A stretch of 64,000 bases of DNA from positions 410,974-474,973 of the forward strand of contig NZ_KB891854.1 of the NCBI RefSeq assembly GCF_000373585.1. The letters are read 5' to 3'. The notes beneath the pieces are model-generated. The model made no database searches. It was not told the DNA's origin and was given only the letters and a program-made list of their open reading frames with translations. How positions within the stretch are numbered: the stretch's first letter is position 1; every line of letters starts with the position of its first letter. Below, piece by piece: positions 43,569-51,088 of this stretch. Origin of the DNA: Streptomyces sp. MspMP-M5 (GTDB lineage: Bacteria; Actinomycetota; Actinomycetes; Streptomycetales; Streptomycetaceae). A program made the position numbers and the translations under genes.

Positions 43569-44102
43569 GTGGGCGACAGTACGGTGTGGACTCTGGCAAT
43601 CGCGGCGCTGACCGGTGGTACGGCGGTACTGGCCAGCTGGGTGACCAGTCGCGGCAGTACGCAGGCCGCCAAGATCCAGGCGGAGACAGCGGCACGATCG
43701 CAACGCGCGGAAAGGCTGCGGGAGAGCAGGCGCGCCGCCTATCTCGATCTGATCGAACAGACTCACCGTATCGGCGAGTTGTACTGGGAGATCTCCGCAG
43801 AGCTACGGGAGTCGGCGTCGGAGGCACGGGCCGCCAGGCTCGATACGCTGCTCGACCGAGAGGTGGCGGAATACGCAAAGATCCGCCGCTGTGCGCGGGT
43901 CGTGGAGCTGGAGGGCCCGCCCTCGGCCGCAGCCGCGGCGCTCGCCCTCCAGAAAGCGACCGGGCCCTTCTACGAGGCTCTCAAGGCGGGCCTGACGGAT
44001 GGCACGGACTGCCAGGAACAGTTCAACGCCGCATACAGCACCTTCTGGAAGACACTGGAGCAGTTCGTGGACGCAGCCCGGGACGCACACCAAACGGAAT
44101 GA
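43569..44102 (+). CDS. hypothetical membrane-anchored coiled-coil protein
   Basis: 177 aa from a GTG. One N-terminal membrane helix (TVWTLAIAALTGGTAVLASWVTS) is followed by a long helical, charged cytosolic part (QAETAARSQRAERLRESRRAAYLDLIEQTHRIGELYWEIS..., ending QFNAAYSTFWKTLEQFVDAARDAHQTE). Such small anchored helical proteins are frequent in Streptomyces, function unknown. No operon partner. Confidence 0.72.
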   Translation: MGDSTVWTLAIAALTGGTAVLASWVTSRGSTQAAKIQAETAARSQRAERLRESRRAAYLDLIEQTHRIGELYWEISAELRESASEARAARLDTLLDREVAEYAKIRRCARVVELEGPPSAAAAALALQKATGPFYEALKAGLTDGTDCQEQFNAAYSTFWKTLEQFVDAARDAHQTE

Positions 44103-44781
44103 GCGTGATAAGGGCGGACCGGAGGGCTTGGCTGTATGCCGTCCCTGCCTGGGATCAGGCCCCTGTGCCCGCTGCCGTGCCCGTTGCACGCGCAGGTTGG
44201 CGGCGTTGCCGCAGCTGTGGACGTCCACCTGGTCGATGAAGGTGACGATCAGTCCGGTGCCGCCCGCCGCGCGTCGTACGCGGCGACGCCATCGCCGCGA
44301 CGGCCCGGATGGCTGTGGAGTGTTCGAGGCGGGCTGCAGCCAGGCACCGGGAACCGCGGAGAGGCGGTGCCGGACTCGGTCATCCAGGAACGCCGCCAAG
44401 CGCCGAGTCGGCACCGCACAGCCTGAAGAGCCCGAGCCACCGTAAGCACTCCGCAACCGGATCAACGCGCTCCACTCCGCCTCCGAACCGCCCCCTCGGC
44501 CCGGGCAGGACCCACCGTATCCAGACAACGCTCAGGCGAGCGCTCAAGAGATCGAGTGCCCAAGAGATTAGGGCAACGCCGGTTCAGCGCCCCTTTCCCC
44601 AGCGAATGGATCGCAAAGCCCCCCGAGACACCCCTCCCCTTCACCCCGGCCCGCAACCCCGACCCCCAGCCCTGCCCAGCCGACCACCACAGCCCACCCC
44701 ACCCCCTCACCCATTCGGCGTAGCGCCGTCCCCACCGCAGGCCAGCCGGAAAGCACCCGGAAAGTAACCGGCGAAGCGGGT
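44103..44781. other. gene-poor region, possible gene remnant
   Basis: No intact gene. On the minus strand a frame near 44130-44280 (GLIVTFIDQVDVHSCGNAANLRVQRARQRAQ) looks protein-like but lacks a supported start and context, so it may be the remnant of a lost gene. The rest is C-rich and noncoding in character. Confidence 0.35.
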
Positions 44782-44797
44782 CCGTGACGCGTCACGG
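44782..44797. promoter_or_regulatory. perfect palindrome upstream of the P450 gene
   Basis: CCGTGACGCGTCACGG, a perfect 16-bp palindrome, lies about 50 bases before a -10-like TACGAT (44847-44852). Candidate operator for the P450 transcription unit. Confidence 0.5.
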
Positions 44798-44846
44798 CCG
44801 ACGGTTTCGGACGCGGATGGCAAGCGCGCGGCGGCAGTCGGCTGCG

Positions 44847-44886
44847 TACGATAACCGGGATGAATAGCGCCTTTCTGGCCTATTAG
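44847..44886 (+). promoter_or_regulatory. -10 element and leaderless 8-codon leader ORF
   Basis: TACGAT (44847-44852) is followed after 7 bases by an ATG that opens MNSAFLAY and a stop (44860-44886). A start site at the ATG would make a leaderless peptide. A stem, CCGCCCGC/GCGGGCGG (44909-44928), and a C-rich tract follow before the P450 gene. No matching -35 was found. Confidence 0.4.
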
Positions 44887-45022
44887 CGAGGGCATGTGCA
44901 CCTTCCGGCCGCCCGCGCCCGCGGGCGGAAAATCGCTCAGCGCTCGCAGCAATTCAAATCGTCGGACGAAACCCACCCGACCCACCCCACCCACCCCGTC
45001 CTTCTCACTCCGGGAGTTCGGA

Positions 45023-46234
45023 ATGGCACAGGAAACCGACAGCACCGTCTGGAACTGCCCATTCGATTACGCCGAGGCGCTGGAGTTCGATCCGACGCTG
45101 AGGCGGATCATGACCGAAGAACCGGTCGCACGTATTCGGCTGCCCTATGGAGAGGGCTGGGCGTGGCTGGTCACGCGATACGACGACGTGCGAACGGTGA
45201 CGACCGACCGGCGGTTCAGCCGCCACGCGATCGTCGGGCGGGACTTTCCACGGATGACGCCGGAACCGATCGTGCAGGACGAGGCGATCAACGTCATGGA
45301 CCCGCCCGCGAGCAGCCGGCTGCGGAGCCTGGTGTCCAAGGCGTTCGCCCCGAAGCAGGTGGAGCGCATGCGGGCGCGTACGCAGCACGTCGTGGACGAG
45401 TTGCTGGACCGGATGCTCGAGGACGGGGCGCCGGGTGACCTCATGGAGAACCTCGCGTCGCCGCTGCCGCTGACGACCATCTGCGAGGTGCTGGACATCC
45501 CGGAGGACGAGCGCGCGCAGCTGCGCGGCTACGCCCGGACGATGATGAACGTCAGCCTCGAGAACAAGGAAAACGCCGTCCGCGCCAAGGCGGAAATGCG
45601 GGAGTACTTCGCGGAGCTGACCGCACGGCGCCGGCGGGACCCGGGCGACGACCTGATCAGCGCGCTGGCGACGGCCCGCGTCGGGGACGAGGTCCTCGAC
45701 GCGAAGGAGCTGACCGTCATGGCGATGGTGCTCCTCATCACCGGCCAGGACACCACCACCTACGAGATCGGCAACCTCTCGTACATGCTGCTGACCCGGC
45801 CCAAGGACCTGGCGATGCTGCGCGAGAACCCCGAGGCGCTGCCACACGCGATGGAGGAGATGCTGCGGTTCATCCCGTTCCGCAAGGGAGTTGGCATCCC
45901 ACGCGTCGCGCTGGAGGACGTCGAGCTGAGCGGGGTGACCATCCGGGCCGGCGACATCGTGCACGTCTCGTATCTGACGGCCAACCGGGACGCCCGGAAG
46001 TTCGAGCGGCCCGACGAGCTGGACCTCACGCGTGAGCCCACGGGCCACATGACGTTCGGCTGGGGCGCGCACCACTGCCTGGGCGCCCCTCTGGCCCTCA
46101 CGGAGATGCAGGTGGCGCTCAGCACGCTGCTCAAGCGGTTCCCCGAACTGAGGCTGGCGAAGCCGGCCGAGGAACTCCGTTGGAACACGACGGCGATCTG
46201 GCGTTATCCGCTGGCTTTGCCGGTGGTGTGGTGA
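45023..46234 (+). CDS. cytochrome P450, CYP158-like
   Basis: 403 aa; the ATG follows GGGAG by 6 bases. I-helix LLITGQDTTT (~238-247), ExxR in EEMLR (~279-282) and the heme loop FGWGAHHCLG (Cys ~352) are intact. The N-terminal segment PVARIRLPYGEGWAWLVTRYDDVRTVTTD closely resembles CYP158A2 of S. coelicolor, which couples flaviolin units. The neighbouring rppA makes the flaviolin precursor, supporting a role in oligomeric naphthoquinone pigment formation. Confidence 0.92.
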   Translation: MAQETDSTVWNCPFDYAEALEFDPTLRRIMTEEPVARIRLPYGEGWAWLVTRYDDVRTVTTDRRFSRHAIVGRDFPRMTPEPIVQDEAINVMDPPASSRLRSLVSKAFAPKQVERMRARTQHVVDELLDRMLEDGAPGDLMENLASPLPLTTICEVLDIPEDERAQLRGYARTMMNVSLENKENAVRAKAEMREYFAELTARRRRDPGDDLISALATARVGDEVLDAKELTVMAMVLLITGQDTTTYEIGNLSYMLLTRPKDLAMLRENPEALPHAMEEMLRFIPFRKGVGIPRVALEDVELSGVTIRAGDIVHVSYLTANRDARKFERPDELDLTREPTGHMTFGWGAHHCLGAPLALTEMQVALSTLLKRFPELRLAKPAEELRWNTTAIWRYPLALPVVW

Positions 46235-46238
46235 GTCA

Positions 46239-46267
46239 TCGGGGCCGCGGTAAAACCGCGGCCCCGA
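46239..46267 (+). terminator. stem-loop after the P450 gene
   Basis: TCGGGGCCGCGGT, loop AAA, ACCGCGGCCCCGA: a perfect 13-bp stem 5 bases after the stop. It implies that rppA is transcribed mostly from its own promoter in 46268-46490. Confidence 0.75.
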
Positions 46268-46497
46268 CCGGCGGCATGCGGAACTCACTCCCCTGGCGTA
46301 CGGTCTAAGAACGACCCATCTGCACGGGGAGAGTTCATTCTTCGACGGATGGCCCGCTCGCGTCCTTCCAGGGTCTGTGTGTCATCAGGCCGACGGAATC
46401 GCCGGAGATTCCACCGGTCGACAACGGAAGAGACAACGACGCGAAATGCAGAGCGAATTCAGCACTGAGCGGACCACAGTCTGCAAGGAGTGCATCG

Positions 46498-47550
46498 ATG
46501 GCCGTTTTGTGCAAGCCGGCAATCGCGGTCCCTGAATACATCATCACCAGGGACGACACCCTCGAACTGGCACGACAGCTGCACGCCGACCACGCACAGC
46601 TGAATCTCGTGCTGCGACTGATCGAGCATACGGGCGTCGTACGGCGGCATTTGATCCAGCCGATCGACAAAGTGCTGGAACACCCGGGATTCGACGCCCG
46701 CAGCGCCATCTACGAAGAGGAGTCCAAGGCACGCGTCCCCGACGTGGTGCGCAAGGCCCTCGATGAGGCGGAGCTGGAGCCACGCGAGATCGACCTGATC
46801 ATCTACGTGTCGTGCACCGGCTTCATGATGCCGTCGCTGACGGCGTGGCTCATCAACCACATGGGGTTCCGGTCGGACACCCGGCAGGTTCCGATAGCCC
46901 AACTCGGGTGCGCCGCGGGCGGTGCCGCGATCAATCGCGCGCACGACTTCTGCCAGGCGTACCCGGAGGCCAACGTCCTCATCGTCGCCTGCGAGTTCTG
47001 CTCGCTGTGCTACCAGCCCGAGGACGTGGGAGTCGGATCGCTGCTGTCCAACGGCCTGTTCGGGGACGCGGTAGCGGCGGCCGTGATGCGCGGCAAGGGC
47101 GGCAGGGGCGTCCATCTGGAGCGGAACGCCTCGTACCTGATACCGCACACGGAGGACTGGATCTCCTACGCGGTGCGTTCCACGGGATTCCACTTCCAGC
47201 TCGACAAGCGGGTCCCGGGCACGATGGAACCGCTCGCACCGGCGCTCCGCTCCCTCGCCGAGGAGCACCAATGGGACGCCGGCAACCTGGACTTCTACAT
47301 CGTCCACGCGGGCGGCCCGCGCATCCTCGACGACCTCAGTCGCTTCCTGGGCGTACCTCACGAGGCGTTCCGGTTCAGCCGGGCGACGCTGACCGAGTAC
47401 GGCAACATCGCCAGCGCGGTGGTGCTCGACGCCCTGGCCCGCATGTTCGACGAGGCGTCGGCCGAGGAGGGGCAGCGCGGCCTGCTGGCCGGCTTCGGCC
47501 CCGGCATCACCGCCGAAATGGCACTGGGAACGTGGTCGTCGGTCAACTGA
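46498..47550 (+). CDS. rppA: 1,3,6,8-tetrahydroxynaphthalene synthase (type III PKS)
   Basis: 350 aa; the ATG follows AAGGAG by 7 bases. Condenses five malonyl-CoA into THN, the precursor of flaviolin and melanin-like pigments. The catalytic triad is intact at the positions numbered in S. griseus RppA: Cys138 (QLGCAAGG), His270 (FYIVHAGG), Asn303 (TEYGNIAS); the RppA-specific Cys106 (VSCTGF) is also present. Length is exactly typical. Followed by a terminator and a truncated MFS gene. Confidence 0.96.
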   Translation: MAVLCKPAIAVPEYIITRDDTLELARQLHADHAQLNLVLRLIEHTGVVRRHLIQPIDKVLEHPGFDARSAIYEEESKARVPDVVRKALDEAELEPREIDLIIYVSCTGFMMPSLTAWLINHMGFRSDTRQVPIAQLGCAAGGAAINRAHDFCQAYPEANVLIVACEFCSLCYQPEDVGVGSLLSNGLFGDAVAAAVMRGKGGRGVHLERNASYLIPHTEDWISYAVRSTGFHFQLDKRVPGTMEPLAPALRSLAEEHQWDAGNLDFYIVHAGGPRILDDLSRFLGVPHEAFRFSRATLTEYGNIASAVVLDALARMFDEASAEEGQRGLLAGFGPGITAEMALGTWSSVN

Positions 47551-47576
47551 GGGAGGAGGAGCGGGGACAGCGGAAC

Positions 47577-47606
47577 CTGACGGGCCGTCTCGGGACGGCC
47601 CGTCAG
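47577..47606 (+). terminator. terminator of rppA
   Basis: CTGACGGGCCGTC, loop TCGG, GACGGCCCGTCAG: a perfect 13-bp stem 26 bases after the rppA stop. The coding remnant of the MFS gene begins 2 bases later, so that remnant lacks room for a promoter and ribosome-binding site. Confidence 0.8.
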
Positions 47607-47608
47607 AC

Positions 47609-48688
47609 GTGCGTGCACACAGGGGGTTCGCCACCACTCTCGGCACGATCGGATGGGTCGCCACCCTCGGTCCCGTACTCGGCCCGCTCCTCGGCGGAGT
47701 GATCCTCCAAAACCTCGGCTGGCGCTGGATGTTCCTCCTCAACCTGCCCGTCGGACTGTTGGCGATCCTGCTGTCCCTGAGGGTGCTCCCCGCCGACCCG
47801 CCCCCCGTGGCACGGCCGTCCGTCCGCCTCGACATCATCGGACTGGCGCTGCTGGGGCCGTCTTTCGCCCTGCTGGCGTTCGCTCTCTCGCAGGCCGCCG
47901 GAGACGCCGGGTTCGCCGCCACGCCGGTGATCGTCGCTCTGGCTCTGGGAGTTGCGCTGCTCGCGGCCTATCTCGCGTACGCGGCCCGGGTCGGCGCGCA
48001 GGCCCTCATCCGGCTGAGTCTCTTCCGCAGTCGTGGCTTCACCGCCGGCGTCACGGTCATGGGCCTCACCGGGGTCGTGCTCTTCTCGATGCTCTTCCTG
48101 GTACCGCTCTACCAGCAGCGGGTGCGCGGGCACGAAGTCCTCGCCTCGGGGCTGCTGTTGGCCCCGCTGGGGGTCGGCTCGTTCCTGGCGATGCCGCTCG
48201 CGGGCCGCCTCAGCGACAGGGTGGGGGCCCGGCGGCTGGCCCCGCTGGGCGGCCTGGTCATCGCGCTCAGCGCGTTCGTCCACACCCGGGCGGACGGTCG
48301 GACCAGCGAAGTGCTGCTGGGAATCGGTGCGTTCGCCACGGGAGTCGGCCTGGGCTTCATCGGTGCGCCCACCATGGCCTCGCTGTACCGGACGCTCCCC
48401 GAGGACGTCACCGCACAGGGCACCTCGGCTCTCTACATCGTCAACCAGCTCGGCGCCTCGCTCGGTACCGCCGTCGTCGCCCTGCTGCTGCAGAGCCAGT
48501 CACCCGCCGGCGGCACACGGGTGGCGGCCTTCCAGAACGCCTCGTGGTGGGTGTGCGCGGCGGCCGTGGCCGTCCTGGTCTCGGGCTGGTTCCTACCGGG
48601 AAAGACGGCCACCGCGGCGGCAGTGAACGGACAGCAGTCGGCTGCACGGCGGAAGGGCGCCCAGGGCACCGTCGAGGCCAAGAGGTGA
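47609..48688 (+). pseudogene. DHA2-family MFS exporter lacking its N-terminal part
   Basis: The frame opens mid-protein at FATTLGTIGWVATLGPVLGPLLGGVILQNLGWRWMFLLNLPVG, the motif C/helix 5-6 region of DHA2 exporters, and runs 359 codons to a normal end. About 130 residues (helices 1-4, motif A) are missing. The first available GTG is only 2 bases after the rppA terminator, with no ribosome-binding site. No frameshift is seen in the remainder. Best read as a 5' deletion that joined rppA's terminator to an internal point of the exporter gene. Expression of a partial transporter cannot be excluded. Confidence 0.75.
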
Positions 48689-48736
48689 GCAGGGTCCAGG
48701 GCCCGGCGTGTGGCCGAACTCCTCGCCGACCCCCGG

Positions 48737-49405
48737 TCAGGCGTCCGCGTGCGGTGCCGCGAACGCGCTGAGAAAGGTGTCGACCGCGTCGGCCGCGGTG
48801 GCGCGGAGTTCGTCGTCGGGGACGGTACGGGTGCCGAGGACGGTGCGCCCTTCCAGCGGGCCGGTGAGCAGGGCGACGAACTGCTCGGCGGCCCGCACGG
48901 GGTCGGTCAGCCGCAGCAGGCCGGCGAGCGCCAGACGGGCCAACCGGTCCGCGAGCGCCTCCGACAGCTGGTGGGGCCCGTGCCCCCAGATCTTGTCGAA
49001 GAGGTCGGGGAAGTGCGGGATCTCCGCATAGAGCAGCCGGCGCAACGCCCCGGCCTCGGCGCTGGAGTGACACTGCAGCAGACGGTGTCCGACGTCGGTG
49101 AGTGTCCCGCGCAAGTCCTCGACGCCACCGGCGAGATCCGCGACGACGGCGAGGCTCTTGGCGGTCGCCTGCTCGGCGGTTGTGGCCATGGCCTCCCGGA
49201 AGAGGTCCTCTTTGCCGCCGAAGTGGTTGTAGACCGTCGGCTTGGCCACACCGGCCTCGACGGCGATCGCGTCGACACCGGCCTTTCCGTAGCCCTCGCG
49301 GGCGAAGACGGCGAACGCTGCCTGGAGAATGGCCTGCCGTTTGTCGATCCGCCCGCGCGACACCCGCCGGGGATCCGAGGTCGCTGAGAGATTGGCTCCG
49401 GTCAC
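48737..49405 (-). CDS. TetR family regulator
   Basis: 222 aa. N-terminal helix-turn-helix: DKRQAILQAAFAVFAREGYGKAGVDAIAVEAGVAKPTVYNHFGGKEDLFREAM. The C-terminal part resembles the TetR_C domains of AcrR/RutR-type regulators (LRRLLYAEIPHFPDLFDKIW). It converges on the truncated MFS gene, its probable former target. An inverted repeat 31-46 bases upstream of its start is the likely autoregulatory operator. Confidence 0.9.
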   Translation of the reverse strand: MTGANLSATSDPRRVSRGRIDKRQAILQAAFAVFAREGYGKAGVDAIAVEAGVAKPTVYNHFGGKEDLFREAMATTAEQATAKSLAVVADLAGGVEDLRGTLTDVGHRLLQCHSSAEAGALRRLLYAEIPHFPDLFDKIWGHGPHQLSEALADRLARLALAGLLRLTDPVRAAEQFVALLTGPLEGRTVLGTRTVPDDELRATAADAVDTFLSAFAAPHADA

Positions 49406-49435
49406 CTCGCCAGGGTACCTGGGCCTTCACGTCAC

Positions 49436-49451
49436 TGAACCGGTCGGTTCA
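49436..49451. promoter_or_regulatory. operator of the TetR gene
   Basis: TGAACC-GGTC-GGTTCA, perfect 6-bp arms, 31-46 bases upstream of the regulator start. Size and position are typical of a TetR-family operator. Confidence 0.65.
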
Positions 49452-49628
49452 AGCGGCTGATGCAACGCCACGGTCGGCGGTCACCCACCAAAAACGTGGC
49501 GAGGGTGGGAAGTTGAGCCCCGTCCTGCACTTCCTTCGGCCGCGTCGTCCGTCACCGAGGGATCCGCCCCCGGCGATACGACCGAGCGGCGAGATGCGGC
49601 GCCGCTCGTCTCTGGTCGAGTCGGCGGC

Positions 49629-50966
49629 TCAGGCGCCCTTGCCCGCCCGTTCCAGGATCACCACGCACTCCACATGATGCGTCATCGGGAAGAGGTCGAA
49701 CGCCCGCATGCGGCGGGGGGTGTAGCCCGTGTCGCGGAAGTATGCGAGGTCGCGGGCTAGGGCGGCCGGGTCGCAGGCTACGTAGGCGATGCGGCGGGGG
49801 GTGAGGGTGGCGAGGTGGTGGACGGTGGCCTTGCCGGCGCCGGCGCGGGGCGGGTCGAGGACGACGAGGTCGACGTCGGTGATGCCGGTGCGGGGGAGGA
49901 CGGACTCGACCTTGCCGTGTTCGATGCGGACGCGGTCGAGGTCGTCGAGGTTGTGGCGGGCGTCCTCGACGGCGCGCTTGCCGGATTCGATGCCGAGGAC
50001 GGCGCCCTTGTCGCCGACGCGCTCGGCGAGGGCGCCGGCGAAGAGGCCGACGCCGCAGTAGAGGTCGAGGGCCATGTCGCCCTTCTTGGGCATCAGGCCC
50101 TGCATGACGGCCTCGACGAGGAGGTCGGCGGCCTTGGGGTGGACCTGCCAGAAGCCGCCGTTGCCGACCCGCCAGGTGCGGCCGGCGGCGCGTTCGCGGA
50201 CGAAGGGGCGGCCGTGGACGCGGTGGACGGCCTTGTCCTTCTCGCCGATGCGGAGGACCGAGACCGGCTTGTCGAGTTCGACGATCGGGAGGCGGCCGCC
50301 GGGGCGGGGGGTGAGGACGACCTGGCGGTCGTGGGAGCCGGTGGCGGCGATCGCCTCGACGGTGGCGATCTGCGGCCAGGTGCGCCGCTCGATGCCGAGT
50401 TCGGAGACCCCGGGGGCGGCGATCATGCAGTGGGTGACCGGCTCGACCTCGTGCGAGCGGTGCTTGCGCAGGCCGGCGCGGCCCTCGGCGTCCACGGCGT
50501 ACTGGACGCGGGTGCGCCAAGCCGGGACCTCGCCCTTGGCGACCTTGTCGCCGGGAGCCGGTTCGACGGTGCCGTCCCAGCCGGCCTCGTCGGGGGTCAG
50601 GCCGGCCAGCCGGGAGAGCTGCTCGGTGACGACGGCGGCCTTGAGGCGGCGCTGGGCGCCGGGCGCGGCGTGCTGCCAGTCGCAGCCGCCGCACCGGCCG
50701 GGGCCGGAGAACGGGCAGGGCGCCTCGACCCGGTCCTTCGAGGCCACCAGGATCTCGACGGCGTCGGCGCGCAGGAAGCGGGCGCCCTCCTCGCCGTCGG
50801 TGACGCGGGCGCGGACCCGTTCACCGGGCAGCGCGTGCCGGACGAAGAGGACCTGGCCGGCCTCGGTGCGGGCGATGCAGTGGCCGCCGTGCGCGACCGG
50901 GCCGACCTCGACCTCGTACTCCTCGCCGACCAGCGAGTTCCTGGATTCCGGCGTGTCCGGCTGCAT
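49629..50966 (-). CDS. TrmA/RumA-class RNA uridine-5 methyltransferase
   Basis: 445 aa; the ATG (MQPDTPES) follows AGGAG by 9 bases. It has an N-terminal TRAM domain (LVGEEYEVEVGPVAHGGHCIAR), a 4Fe-4S cysteine set (CPFSGPGRCGGCDW), the SAM motif LDLYCGVGLFAGALAERVG, VVLDPPRAGAGK and the catalytic Cys in IAYVACDPAALARDLAYF. The target (23S rRNA or tRNA uridine) cannot be told from sequence. 123 bases downstream of the KimA-like gene, same strand. Confidence 0.92.
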   Translation of the reverse strand: MQPDTPESRNSLVGEEYEVEVGPVAHGGHCIARTEAGQVLFVRHALPGERVRARVTDGEEGARFLRADAVEILVASKDRVEAPCPFSGPGRCGGCDWQHAAPGAQRRLKAAVVTEQLSRLAGLTPDEAGWDGTVEPAPGDKVAKGEVPAWRTRVQYAVDAEGRAGLRKHRSHEVEPVTHCMIAAPGVSELGIERRTWPQIATVEAIAATGSHDRQVVLTPRPGGRLPIVELDKPVSVLRIGEKDKAVHRVHGRPFVRERAAGRTWRVGNGGFWQVHPKAADLLVEAVMQGLMPKKGDMALDLYCGVGLFAGALAERVGDKGAVLGIESGKRAVEDARHNLDDLDRVRIEHGKVESVLPRTGITDVDLVVLDPPRAGAGKATVHHLATLTPRRIAYVACDPAALARDLAYFRDTGYTPRRMRAFDLFPMTHHVECVVILERAGKGA

Positions 50967-51088
50967 GGCGGGGAGCTCCTGGGGAGAGGGGATCAAGACC
51001 GTGACGGCCGGCCTTCGGGAGAAGGCCGACCGTCCATTTTACGGGGTGTGGTGCGGTGCGCGGTCCGCGCGCCGAGCGGCGGCCGCGG

